64,000 bases of DNA from Marchantia polymorpha subsp. ruderalis (lineage: Eukaryota > Streptophyta > Marchantiopsida > Marchantiales > Marchantiaceae), in contig AP031357.1 in the NCBI GenBank assembly GCA_037833965.1, positions 23,084,001 through 23,148,000 on the forward strand, written 5' to 3'. Position numbers and translations under genes: made by a program. Positions 13,501 through 25,800 of the stretch are shown one piece after another. The notes beneath the pieces are model-generated. The model had not been told where the DNA came from, did not search any database, and saw nothing but the letters and a program-made list of their open reading frames with translations. The first letter of the stretch is position 1. Each line of letters starts with the position of its first letter.

Positions 13501-15929
13501 TTTGAAATCGTGATTCTCTACGGGATCTCGAAGTGATCGAAACGACAGTGAACTCGTGCAGAGAAGGTTAGTTTAACTTTTGCTACCCCTGCCATGGCCG
13601 ACCCGACCGTCCCTCTCTTTCTCTCTTCTTGCTTCCTTCGCCTTTCCTTTCTTGTAAGCTTTTGCAGCGTCTCTATCTCCTCGAAGTACTCCCGAAGGAC
13701 AAGTAAGACGTGTCAATATGTAGCAGGACCTTCTTTCCGATTTCCCGTCTCCGCACTAATCATTTCTATTAAAAGGTCTTTGATATTTTGCCTTTTTCTG
13801 TGGACTCTCCGGCCGTATGTAGTGTGCAGACGCCTTGTATGATTTCAAAAGGGTTAAATTGTGTAATTTTCTCGAGGATCCAAACCCGGAGGAAGGCCTC
13901 CAACTTTTGAACCAATATGTCTCACTAGTATGAATGAGTTTCTCCTCTGCAGTGGTATTGCATCTGGTACCATGCCATTCCACTCTCTCAAGACTCTCGT
14001 TCTTAATTTCCCAGACCGTTCTGCACTCGTCCATGTGGACGCCAAAGCCTCAACGGATGATACTTCCCCATCACCATATTCTTATTTCAGTTTCCAGCGC
14101 CCACTTGTCTACCGAAATCTGTATCTCACTTGAAAACTTCTCATGTCTTCGCTAGATTTGCCCCAACTGTTCCAGGCGTCACCTTCTTCGACTCAAGGCT
14201 TCTCCATTCCAAGTCCCACTTCTTAGACGTCGGTAGAGAACCGAAGTAAATTCTAGAGCCGGAGTGCATTCCAAACGCCTACGTGTCTTGTAGCCTAAAG
14301 TACAAACCCACCGGTTTTGTACCAAATCAGAGATCCAGACCTCTCTTGCATACTCTTGTCTACTGCACCATGTGCACTGAGCATTTGGCAGTTTGCGTCG
14401 TTTAAAGGCACGACATAATTATGGCCATCCTTGAGGTTTGGGCAAGTTAACTGTAAGCTTTAGGTTGCACTGCAAAGTGCAAAGGTTTTGATTTTCTGTC
14501 GGTGGGAGCGGATGATAAATCCAAGTGTCCACCTCATCCAACCCTCTCGCAGGAAACAAATAGCTAGTAGCCTGCTGCATTTAGAATAGCAGGCTAGCTA
14601 GCTGAGCAGAGTTTCATTACAGTAGAATTAGAATGATGATACTGTCTGAGGGAACTTGTCATTTGTCATGAACTGAAGGATCAAGATATAATCTTGCCAG
14701 ATGATTTTGGCTTACATATCAGTGGACCGCTGGAGCCTAATGTGCCTAATGCTACTAGTGTATGGACGAGTCTGATCTCTTACAAAAATTGGCTGGAGGG
14801 CAAGGCCCAGACTTAAGTATATGTCTTCCACCAAATTTCACGACGAAAAAGGGTTCGTCAATTAGACTGGTCCTATGCAACTGGTTGGACTGAGCAGATT
14901 GTAACCTGCCTCTGTCGGCTAGCTGGCTTGTATTGCCCGGATGAGAAAGCTACGAACGATGTGAAGTATGTGAAGGAATTGGATCGATGACAGCACATGC
15001 GCTACGTACTAAGCAGTAGGAGCCTGACTTGGAGACGGAAAAAATCTACACTGGAGCTTTCGTACATTCCCATGATACTCCAATCATCCACTAGAGCTAC
15101 AGTTGCAAGCTCAGGTTGTACCTGACCCAAATAACGCTCATCTCCTCCCTTGGTCATAAATATCAGTCGTATCTCTACAGATGTCTATACAACAGTCGCT
15201 ATCAGTTTTGCACGTACTGCCAAGCTTCGAGAGTGGGTAAAGGAACGTAAAATTCCCCACCTCCTCTGTTGCTCGTTCTTAAATGTCAGTCAATCATACA
15301 AGCTCATCCCTTGGTTGTCAATATGAGTCCACGTAGGAGTAAGAGCTTGACTTCAAAGGGGATAATGTCCAATCTTTCCAGAGAAAACTTTCATCCATGT
15401 CTACAAGTACAGTTCGCAATTCTTCTCAGAGATCTTACAGAGTCTAGACACCTCCCTCTTTGTTGGTGAAGGGCGAGGACACGATGACACAGTTGACCGG
15501 TCACTCTCAAAATATTTTTAGGTCTGTTCTACAGATAGGTTCAGTGTCATTCACTCGTATAAAATGCTTTATCTATGCCGTGAATGATTGACACGAATTT
15601 CTTGAGAATTTGATCCGTCATGCATGAGATGTGAATGTTTTTGTTGCTCTACAATACACCGTCATCGAGGATACAGAACTACTGTCAACTTGTAGGATGG
15701 GAAGATATCACGCAAGTTGTTCAGAAAGGCAGGAATGTAGGGAACTACATCACAGGTAAAGTGAGTCCATGTTGGTACCTTCACAGAGTAGCGCTTAGTT
15801 CTGAACGTTATGGTTGGTGTGAAGCTGCAATCAGACGGAGACGCTCTTCGAGCCAGTTATAAAATCCAGTGAACAGTTCTTTCTACAGAACCCAAGAAGG
15901 GCTCCCGAAGAGCTACAATAAGCTTCTTT
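4532..15929. other. Gene-free intergenic region
   Basis: Only short open frames (at most 122 codons) with no recognisable protein family were seen on either strand. GC-rich, CT-rich DNA around 7080-7560 resembles leader DNA of the real genes here and contains a short signal-peptide-like start (MKIAAIVLSIYSLAI at 7557) with no convincing continuation. A 12-bp inverted repeat lies at 9135-9195. A first faint copy of the array core seen further right occurs at 15097. No RNA gene, complete transposon or terminal repeat was found. Confidence 0.5.
9135..9195. repeat. 12-bp perfect inverted repeat
   Basis: GAGGTACGTGGA at 9135-9146 is matched by its reverse complement at 9184-9195, with 37 bases between. 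The pairing does not extend beyond the 12 bases on either side. It is too short for a typical plant microRNA precursor. Confidence 0.7.
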
Positions 15930-16576
15930 TGCATGGTTATGATTGTCCTGTTATGTTGCCCAAAGAGGAAAGTTTATCTTGAACAAAGCTTTCTGGAATT
16001 TGACCCTCGAGATTTGACATCAGATGTCAGGCAACCAGACTGAGTCACAGCTACAATGCTCAACTAACAAAATCAGCTTTTCCTCCATGATGATGATTGT
16101 CTACAGTTGCAAACATAGCATACGGGTGATTGCGTGGAAAAGGGAAACCTCCTCTTTAACTTGGCCCCAATTCTCAAAATTGGTGCACATGACGTAGCTC
16201 TGCTTATAACCCTTCAACCCATCCGCAGCTACAGACTCATACAAATTGCATTCCTCACTATGGTTATCACTATCCTACAGTTGCAAGAACACATATGACA
16301 GACTTGTGCCAATACTGCGTGAAAACTGGACTCTAGCCTCCTCCCAACTTCGACTGTAACAAAATCTATGTAGACTGGTTGGTTGTCGTAAGTCTTCAAC
16401 CTCAGGCCCACTCTTTGAACACTACAGTTGTAACTACAGACTTTCCTGGCCTTGGTCATGATTATATACAGTTGCAAATGACAGTTCTGCCAAAACTTGC
16501 ATGGAAAGTGGAGAAAGCCTCTCTACGAGTTTAGCCCCTCCAGTTATCTCGCAAGACCTCGTCACTCTCATCTACA

Positions 16577-17062
16577 GTTATGCACAGGCATGGTTGTATT
16601 AGACGACCTTATATATGGTCGCCTAAATTACCTAAACTTGATGGTGATTAGGCGACTAAATTAAATTAAGGGAGTTACGATTTGGCGTGTACATGTTATA
16701 AACAATGGATAGTGTACATGTTATAAACAATGGAGAGTGGACACTTAAGTAGAATTGATGGATTTTTAAAGAAAAAATTATACATTAATGTAATTTTTTT
16801 AGAAAAAAAATTTGTAAAATTTTTACTCTGAAAAAAAAGTTTAGTAAACTAAATTAGCCTAAATTAAATTTTTATAAATTAAATTGATCTAAATTACCTT
16901 TTTAGTGTACTAAATTAACCTAAATGAACTTTGTAAGGAGACTAAATTCGCCTAAATTAATGTTATTTGAAAAGACTAAAGTAAGTTTTACGAGGAGACT
17001 AAAATTTAGGTCATATAGGTAATTTAGGCGGGAGACTATTATATCCATGACTGGTTATGCAC
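16577..17062. mobile_element. MITE-like non-autonomous DNA transposon, Mutator type, with target duplications
   Basis: The element proper is 16586-17053 (468 bp). It is flanked by a perfect 9-bp direct repeat GTTATGCAC (16577-16585 and 17054-17062), the duplication size typical of Mutator-like elements. The ends are imperfect inverted repeats (GGCATGGTTGTATTAG against GTCATGGATATAATAG), and a perfect 15-bp inverted pair CGCCTAAATTACCTA lies just inside (16620-16634 and 17016-17030). The interior is AT-rich and non-coding with repeated CTAAATTA-type text. Removing the element and one duplication restores a continuous unit of the surrounding array, which supports insertion. Confidence 0.8.
16687..16734 (+). 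repeat. 23-bp direct repeat inside the MITE-like element
   Basis: Two identical 23-bp copies beginning GTGTACATGTTATAAAC occupy 16687-16709 and 16712-16734, a 25-bp period. They are a short tandem duplication within the transposon body. Confidence 0.85.
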
Positions 17063-17110
17063 GACTGAGAGCTCTGGCGGATTTCCGTGGACGAGACTCA
17101 CCCTTCAAAA

Positions 17111-20100
17111 TGGTGTTACCGAAGTTAACGCCGAGAGCAACATAAAACTATCCTCAAAGCTAGAGAGTTCACATCGATGTTCTGACACGATGTGAATAGT
17201 TGATGGGAACGTACCTTAGGTTAGAATCTTGTGCTTGTAATTTTCTGCAGAGTTGTACTTGAGAGTACGAGTAATACAATCCCACTGAAGTTGAAAAAAT
17301 AGAAAGTGAGATCTTTTTTGAAACCCATTCCATCTTAGTATATTTTGACAGACTGCGTCTGTCGAACTCGGGTAGAGCAGTAGTGGGTTCATCTTGAGAA
17401 GCCCCCAGGCAGACAGGTGTACTTCAGGCTGAGCGTCCTGCCAACCGGCCCAACATTGCGTGAAAAGTGCTCAGATTTTTTAAAACTTTTCCCAAGTTTT
17501 ATCTTGCTGAAAGGTGTTGTCAAATCAAGGCCTCGAACTAATCCAGACCCATGACCACAAACTGTTTGGGGGCCAAAAATGTGGTGTGGCCAGATAGCCC
17601 TGGACACAATTGAATCTCCACATTCAGCAGGCCCCGCTCCGATCCATTCACTAGAGTCCAACGTTGGCATTGCCCATTCCGCCTCCTTTGTAAGCCTGAG
17701 AGAAGAGCCAAAACTGGAAACCAATGCAGCTTCCCAACTCCTCTGAAAAGGCCTGCTTTGATAGATCTAGATTGCAAGCCTGGACTGGCCTTGGGGCCAA
17801 AGGAAGCTACCTGATTATCTAACACCACGATTCTTTGTGCAGGCGATGTAAATAAGTCGGGATCACTTCTGCCATAGTTGCAATTGGTAGCTGGATCTGA
17901 ACCAAATATGTGAAAAGTGAATTCTTTGATGAGGCTCCAATGCGGACAAAGTTGCGGTCAATTGTTAAGAGTTTGACGGCAAGTTTGTAGATGGGATAGC
18001 CAGGTAGATAGCCCACCAATTTTCGCGCTACGCAGTAGGCCCACATCTACAGTGCCCATACTAAGTACTGACTACTGAGTAGCTGACTATGGTCATGATT
18101 GTATGCACTTGTTCTTGAATTATGGGCAGAAAGAAATCCAGCCTTGTACTGAAGTCAATTTCTTCATATGGCCAATGAGAGCCTGGGCTCTGGACGTGGT
18201 TGGCTTGAACAGTCCCATTCCCCACAACTCTGTCTGGATTCATAGAGCTAGAGTAACAGTGATAATGCGCTTTTCTTGCCGTGACTTGCCTAGTTTAGCA
18301 ATTTTTTTCCCATCAAAAGTATCTATTCGGCTCGAGGAAGGGCGGTGATTCGTTTCTTTTTACTTGACAGTACTGCACTGCCAAGTATGGAAACTTCTTT
18401 TCTTCACCAAAACCTCCCTCGGAGGAAGAGCAGCACGAGGTGTCAGAAGTGAGGGTCGCTGAAATTTGTGGCGGTTACATGATTGAATAAAGACATTGGT
18501 CCTCAATCTAATCTCCAGTTTTGATAAAGAGAGCAGAGCTTTAGCTTGCCATGTAGGGTAGTCGTCAATTTCTATCCTTTTGTGAAGAATCGTAGCCTTC
18601 GATCATCTAGGTGAATGAACTGTACTTAAGTTCTATAGTAATCAAGATCGTGCAAAGAGTTCAGTGGAAGAGCAAATACATGTATGTCTTTCTGTGCACT
18701 CCCTACCTTCGAGAGGCTTCAACGCAAAGTTCTTCCCCTACCTCAAAATAATTTTTCAGATAGCATCCAATGGACAGAACTGTCCCGAAAGGATGTGTGC
18801 AAATTTATTGATATGATAAAGACTGCTATCATGCCCTTCTACTTGGCCAATCCGTCGGCCGGAAGAAGTATCCCGATAAAATCTGTCTGCAACTGGGTTT
18901 CAATTAGATGTAGAAGCGGATCCACTAGGCTACAAAACCCGCGTAGTCTTTTCGGGGACCATAGTACACATATGCATGAAACATTAAGGAGCTTTGCTTT
19001 AATCTACAAGAACAGCAGGAAGTAAGGAGGCTCCAATTTTGACTACAAGTATAGACATTTCGGTGAACAGCTTATAAAAAAAGGTGTTGCAGGCACGCGC
19101 AAACGAGCAGCGCGGACAACCTATCCTACCGTTCAACTCGTCCATCTACTCACAAACCAAGTACGGAAACTACAAGGTTTCAAGCTTCAAGTGGATCTTG
19201 TTACTTTCCGGCTAATATAGAACAATCACAACAGAAACCGCTCTCTCGGATCAGTCGCATCACCAGATCCAATTCCAATGTGCAACTCTAAGCGCAGCTT
19301 TAGATGGATAGGGATTTTGGTGAGCAACCTCCAGTGCGTTGGCCAAGGTTCGACAGAAGTAGCGATAGATCTAGGATCTAACACCATGTTGCAAGCTCAT
19401 CGAAAAGACGGTATCGACAAACTCATGCAACGCTAGCTCCAGGCTACTCAACCTCTCAACACGCATTCGAGTATTCACCTCTCAAAGAGATTCTATTGTC
19501 TTCCTCTGTCTTCCTGCAAGCCTTTTAGCTTGTACATCCTCTCCACCTGTGCGCCTCTCCTCAACCTCTGAACCAGTGGGGATGCACACTGGTTCACACA
19601 TGCACAGGAGCATGTAAATTCACGGGCTACCTTCTGCTGTCTACATTGGCGGTGAACAGGGATGACGACCACAAGAATTTCGTCAACAGGACTACGGATC
19701 AAGCTATGGTGGAGAATTCAAGTTGCGTAGTAGTTGAACTAATTTCTTCGCAGAAACTCCACCAAGGTCCCAAACCTGAACAGTGAGCCCCACCGCCGCG
19801 GATTTTGGATCGCTCTTCTGATCTAATTAAACCTTTCCCTTCTAGAATCAGCAAGTCGGAGCTGTAGCTCACCTTTCCCAATCATTGTGTACATGCTAGG
19901 ATGAATTGATGAGAGCCATGCAGAACCGGAACTTAAAATTCCATGTTGCTTATCCATCAATGAATGAAAGCATCCACATAGCAGGGAAGAAAACGTAAGG
20001 TGAGCGGCTGGAGCCGCTGAGAGATGGGCTTCGGATACAAGGTGATCTGAAGGTCATCCCTGCAAGCATTGCGTCAAAGGCCTATAAAACATGGAAATCC

Positions 20101-20160
20101 CGATACACAGACTTTACTGTTCATCAGCAAATGGAGGCAACAGAAAAAAGCTGAAGTGAG
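17111..20160. other. Gene-free intergenic region
   Basis: Open frames are short and unrecognised; the largest (18684-19025 plus, 113 codons; 17389-17724 minus, 111 codons) have no family motif. Text near 18081-18105 resembles the array core described to the left. Nothing else was recognised. Confidence 0.45.
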
Positions 20161-20204
20161 AACATATCCTTTTCAGATGCTATCGTTGTGACCTAGGGCT
20201 AGTT

Positions 20205-20293
20205 TCCATTTCTCCTGGGCGAGGGACTCTGAGGAGATTCTTACAGCAGATTACTTCAAAAGCCACAGCTCTCCATTCCTCCTGGGCGAGGGA
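20205..20293 (+). repeat. Duplicated 22-bp block, 67-bp period
   Basis: TCCATTTCTCCTGGGCGAGG at 20205 recurs as TCCATTCCTCCTGGGCGAGG at 20272, differing at one position; both continue GA and then differ slightly. The intervening DNA does not align well, so it is a short direct duplication of unknown meaning. Confidence 0.7.
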
Positions 20294-20521
20294 TTCAAGA
20301 AACTTTTCTGGGAGAGAAGCCAAGGTTAAAATAGCTGAAATGATGGCTTGCGTCGACAGCCATATTTAGTCTCCTTGCTCATTTCTCCAGGGCTCTGGAG
20401 TTCAAAAACATCTTTCACTTCGAGGTAAAGGGATGGTAAAATCTTACCTAGCAGATTCCTATTGCTCGTCCCGGAATGTCATGTTTAACCAGAATGAAGA
20501 AACCAAGTATTACTTCTGTTT

Positions 20522-21240
20522 CTATTCGGCAGAGTGAATTGGCTTTATGAACATCGGAAAAGGAAGATTGGAGGAGCGCCTTAATGGCTGAGGGGGGTAT
20601 GTTCTGTAAAGCAGGGGAGCAGAAGTACAGAAACGGGAAGAGGAGACACATATGATAACGGAGACTAGAAAAAAAAAGTCTACTTTCTCACATTTCCGGT
20701 CTAATTCCACCGTTTCTGGTCTCGTTCTTTTAGCAAAGGGAAAAAGATTGGTCGTAAGACAAAATAGATGAACTGTTGCGACGTGCCAGCCCTTTTCATA
20801 TTTCACTGGTAACAAAGAGCTGCAAAACATGTTGAAATCGTCGCTTCTATGTGATACGATGGACTGTTCACAAACTTCGAATGCAACCGGGTCCTGGTGC
20901 GTCGGGAATTGCGTAGAGACTTCTCGAGTATCAAGGGCATGAGAGCAAAGATGGCAACCGGTCGCACTCGCGTAGCCTCCAGACTCACCACAAACAAAGC
21001 GAGCTTCCGCGCCAACCGCCCAGAATGGCAGCGAAGTTACGTCAAGTGGCAGAAAGTAAAACCCTGCGAAACTAAAGAGCATGCGTCTGACATGAAAAGA
21101 CAAAAATCACCAGAAACTCCGGTTCCCATTCGTCGAGAAATCCGGTCCTTGCTACGACGGTGGAGGAGAAAAGCTGAAATCTTGTAAGGGCCATATAGTC
21201 GCCGAGCCATTGGCCGCTCGACGAGGGAGTGAGAGGGCGG
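20522..21240. other. Region with long unassigned open frames on both strands
   Basis: A 193-codon open frame lies on the minus strand (20522-21103) and a 96-codon one on the plus strand (20897-21187). Neither product resembles a family I know and no splice-linked partner was found. The minus product is rich in Cys, Phe and Ser with no clear domain, and the plus product is very basic. A lineage-specific gene cannot be excluded, but chance open frames next to a GC-rich promoter-like segment are as likely. Confidence 0.25.
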
Positions 21241-22003
21241 ACATGTCCAATACAATAAGCCTCGATTACCCTATTTTCCGAGTTTCAAAGCGGAGCGTGC
21301 TTTAGGGGGAGCGCCGGGAGAGGCTGGAGACGAGAGGACATCCGAAAAGGCCGCAGCGGAGAGAGAGTGAGAGAGAGAGAGGGAGGGAGGGAGAGGCGAG
21401 TACGGTACCTGAAAAGCTCCCGGGAAGTGTCTGGAGGAAGAAGCGGTGCACACGTGTGTCCACATGTTCCCAAAACCGTTCATCAAACATCAACGAACGA
21501 TCGACTTTCGGGTCCCTCTCCCTCAATCATCAGCGCACGGGTCCCAGCGCCTCAGGCCCTCAGCTCAGCGCCCGCCTACGCCGACGACGAAGACGACGAC
21601 GACGTCCGGCACTGTTGCCATCTGGCCGGGTCAAACCCACCCGGCCCTCTGAAATTTACCCCGCGCTCCGCATTTCAGGTGAAAGTGAATTTCTCGTGGC
21701 TCCCTTGGGCGTGCAATGATTGCCATAGCCCCCGAATTAAAGCTTCCTGTCTTCGCCGATTTTCTTCGACGAACATCGCATCGCATCGCATCCCATCTTA
21801 TCGCATCGCAACATTCGCCGTGACGACCATGATGCTTCTATTATTCCTTCCTGGGCTTGGGCTATTGGTCGCGTTTAGGGTTCGGGGTCTCCAAACACCA
21901 CTCTCATTTCTGTCATGCTTTCGACATCAGTCCCCATTTCCTCTCTCTTCCTTTATCGCCTAGACGTACGCTTGTTCCTCGCAGAACGCTTTCCGCTTTA
22001 CAC
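21241..22003 (+). promoter_or_regulatory. Promoter/leader-like low-complexity segment
   Basis: GA-rich repeats (21358-21400), a run of GAC/ACG triplets (about 21582-21604) and ATCGC pentamers (about 21774-21808) lie in GC-rich DNA. This is the same composition seen in the leaders of the peptide gene (27.2-27.8 kb) and the sugar-transporter gene (56.0-56.9 kb). A plus-strand open frame of 198 codons crosses it but is low-complexity and unrecognised. It may be the leader of the small candidate gene that follows. Confidence 0.35.
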
Positions 22004-22831
22004 ATGGCGTCGTCTGCTTGGAGAGGTTTTGGGAACTCCAGAGCACACAACAAGTGAGTGTTAAGGGCCACATCCCCAGTGTACGACGATGTAGGGCGAG
22101 ATAAACTATGGACGCTAGAGTTGCAGAAACCACACCTACAGATGTAGAGGGAAAGAGCCAGCAACGCCAACAACCCCAAAGAGAAACTTCATGCCGAGCA
22201 GACAGACACAGAGCGCATGTACCAATCTAGAACTCCCATGTTCTTATCTCCTCCTTTTCACATGAGGGATCATGGCGCTCTGAGAGTCTGCGCTTCTTGA
22301 GGTCCTGGAACACTACTGCTACCACCACCACCTGCTGAAAATGCAGGCTCGGCTCTACCTGCAGCTCCGTGTCCTCAGTGGTCCGATTTTAAGCGTACCA
22401 ACTCTCTTCTGATCCAACTTATGTGACTATATGAGTGCTTCTGATCGATAATCTTCCGTTCCAAACCCACTTATCAGACTCTCTCTGCAAATGATTCCTC
22501 GTAGTCGGACGAGTATCATGTCCTGGCGAAGATTGATTCTTCTGCAGGCAAGTTGCCGCACAACTGCACTGCAGAGGATTTCGAACATGAGCACATGAAA
22601 TCTGAACTAGAAGATGCCGTGATGCTTAGTCGTCGTCAATGGTAGAGTCGGGTGGAGATGATTCATGCAACCAAAGTTTGGAGTTCATTTGTCCATCGCA
22701 CCTTTTTCTTTTTTTCCTTTTTCGTATCAACATGCAGGTGGTGGGTGCCTCAAGAGTTTAATAGAAATATCTTAGCTCCATCATCTTTGGGTCTTGACGC
22801 GTACCATGTCCTCTTGCAATTTTGCTACTGA
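22004..22831 (+). CDS. Possible small spliced gene, 47 codons, unknown
   Basis: ATG at 22004 opens MASSAWRGFGNSRAHN, then a good donor (CAA then GTGAGT at 22054). A strong acceptor with a long pyrimidine tract (about 22702-22728, then CATGCAG ending at 22737) lies 684 bp on. Joining 22004-22053 to 22738-22831 keeps the frame and reads KWWVPQEFNRN..., ending at TGA, 47 residues in all. The product is not recognised. The upstream promoter-like DNA and clean splice sites argue for transcription; coding status is weakly supported. Confidence 0.25.
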
Positions 22832-25800
22832 GTCATTTCAGTGGTTCAAGCGCAATGGAAACTCAGAGATTGCCATATTTTTTCTCACCGCATTTGCTTA
22901 ATCCAAACTTTCGCACTCGGAACTACTCAGTACAGTACAGTATGTTGTAACTCCGGAACATTCTCCAACACCATCAGTGTAGAATGATGACATGATGGTG
23001 ATGTCATCGATAGAAAGACAATGTAGATACCACGTCAAAGTAGATTTCGCTGGACTTGCCAAACTACATAGTTTATACTTACTTATATACACATTGTTCT
23101 ACAAGTCGATATCTCGTATCCAGCTTGGTGGGTTTAGGGTATACTCCAGTACACAGAAATTGTTATAATATCAGCGAGGAAGAGTGATGTCATCAGAAAA
23201 GATTTGAAGGCTGTTTCTCTCTCAAGAAAATCTCATGAATGACAGTTAGATATCTGTTTAGCTGTAGCAATCTGTTACTGCAGGTCGGAATCCAGCCCTC
23301 AGGCTCAAGTACTACACAGAAAGATATTATTTATGTCTTATCACTACAGCAGATGAATCAGTTTAGTCACTATTTAGATTTTTAGGGGGTATTAGTACGT
23401 GTGGGTACTGCAGATTATTTAGTCTACACCTATGAAGTGTTTATCTCGTAGGCGTACTTCCAGAATGTTACAGTGAAGTAAAACATCGGATATCAACGTC
23501 TTCGAGTCGATACCATCTGTACCACCATAATTTTTAAGGATGTGCCTTTGATGGACTACCATTGTTGTTATTGACATTCATCTTAAAAATTTAGAATGTC
23601 ATTGAGTTGTGAAAGTTTGTACAAACATGTGAGAAATCTGATCATTCTTGTTGATATCCAAGATCTATGAAGTGATTTGTTTCAAAATGTTCATAAATCG
23701 AATATAAAATTATTGTGAAAAAAGCTAATATTCATAATTCTTGTAAATTGTACGTAATGTCATGTAAAAATTTCACACTTGTCCTAATACTGAAGTAAAT
23801 TTTTACCTCTATATTGTGAGAAATCATCCTTTCAGCCTTACATTTTATATATATGAAATTATGAAATATTTTATGTGCAAAAAAAAATTTGGATTTTATT
23901 TGAATCGTCTGTAAAAAAGATTGATTTGTGATAAGTGCACCATGACTGGAACGAGACAAATAGAGTATAGTAAATAAGATCGGAAATTTTTTTTATATAA
24001 TTGTTGTATGCGTGTCTTTTGCCAAACATGGAAATGAAGGAACGATTCTCTTCGGTGTTTAAGTTTCGTTCTGTAAGTAACGTCTTGAACGCATTACGTA
24101 CAATCTTGAACACTAGAGAACCTGCAGAGTGCAATATTATTTTTTTAAAAAAATTAAGGACTTTTGAATTATTTTTAAAAAAACACTACAAATTGGCTGG
24201 ATATTTTCTTATCCAGTCTTTTTCTTTTCTTAACTTGGCTCTATTTTCCTCTAGTTAGAGAAATATGAAAAACTGATTCAATATTTTTATATATGGTTTT
24301 AAACTTTTGAAAGTGAGGACTTCCACTTTCGAGGTTAAAATTCAAGAGAATCGTATCTTTGCAGATAAAACTAGAAACTTGAAAAGTTGCTTAGGATCCT
24401 TCTTTTTACTTTTGTGTAATCTATAGTTTCACTCATCTCAAGCAGCAACCTCAGACTGAAAATTATGTTACGATTGGGGTATCAGCCCATGTGTCGTTAT
24501 GTCTTCATAAGTTGATATATCTTAGTCTTCATTTACACATGGATTGCTTTGTCTGATTTCAAAAAACTGGGCTGTCTCTCGATCGATTGAATGCTTGTGG
24601 CAGACGAACTTGTCCCAACATTTACGTGAATTCAACACAAACGCTTGTCTTATAAACGTGCTGGTCTTTTATTCATAGCAATAGTGGTCATACTACCTTA
24701 GACATACACTACATGAAATTCATAGGTTACAAGCGATGAGGTATTGATAGTGAACTTTAATCAAATGCCCGGTTTTAGGTGGTAAGAGGTCAAATGAATC
24801 CGATGATTCTCCGTTCATATTATTGTGTAAGCCTCGAAGGTCACTTCGTTTTATCTTACTTTTCAGTATAGGAATTTTACACCCTGTTGCAAAGTGTTGT
24901 AAGTCCTGAACTTCTAATCATCTCAATTAATTCAAATTTAGAATATGTGGTTGTCTCTGAAATGCGCTTAACGATGTTGAATATTTACTGCGTTGATGTG
25001 ATTTGACCTCTGGTGAGGTTTTATTTTATATCAGGAAATCAGTATTGTCTGAAAACTTAACTCGAATGCATTGACTTAGTAGTATACAATATGGTGTAGC
25101 TTGATATGAAACGCATGAGCTGATATTATATATTTACGTAAAAGCCCATATGATCTGTATACTGTATAAGAAGAAGTTTTATCAAGGAAAATTTGTAAGT
25201 GAATCGAATTTATGGATTTACATGTGCTTAGTTAACATGACGCAGAACAGATTAACCTGAATATAGCTAGAAACAAATACTGACTAAGTTTACTACAGAA
25301 TACTTAGATTCAAGCAATCAACACTAAAATAAAGCGAGCCGACTTACGTTAGCAGTTATGTACTCTAAGAAAGTTCAGTGCGACTTGAGTTTTCTATGTA
25401 TCCATATACTAGTATATGAAGTCATTAGCACACTACTTGTTGACACATGTGAAATTTTAAGAAGACTTCATGCAGACACTTTACGGGCAGAGGTGCCTAA
25501 TCAAGTTATCAAATCCTGATCGACCATAATTTTATGTTATTCTTTACATATGCGCATATCTTCCATTTCGGATTTCAAACGATTTGTGGATTATAGACAT
25601 TCTTTTCTGACTTGTATGTTTAAAATATGTATTGCAGTATTAAGTTGTGTTTGAATAGTCAAATAATAACATATCTGCGTGTTAATCTTAATATTATCAA
25701 TTCTTAGTAATAAACTCAACTGTTATTGCCACATTTTGCAAAAAAAGAAATGACCTTTTCATCGTCCATCATGGAATAAAATTTTAAATTGAAACCTTTT

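Larger units (their letters stand above)
15930..17110 (+). repeat. Degenerate tandem array with CTACAGTTGCA-like core
   Basis: Recurring cores are seen near 15949, 16101, 16275, 16432, 16467 and 16572, spaced by roughly 100-190 bases. Copies are often preceded by a GGTTATGATT/GGTCATGATTAT-like block. They are often followed about 35 bases on by GCGTGGAAA/GCATGGAAAG-like text and then CCTCCTC or GCCTCTC. Weaker copies lie at 15097 and near 18090. Copies are diverged and carry no shared open frame, so this looks like an old non-coding array. A MITE-like element has been inserted in its last unit. Confidence 0.5.

Noticed and set aside
20522..21103. 193-codon minus-strand open frame
   Set aside because: Longest unassigned frame outside promoters, but no family motif or linked exon; kept only as a low-confidence region.
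21367..21963. 198-codon plus-strand open frame
   Set aside because: Spans GA repeats, GAC triplets and ATCGC pentamers, so it is low-complexity translation of leader-like DNA.
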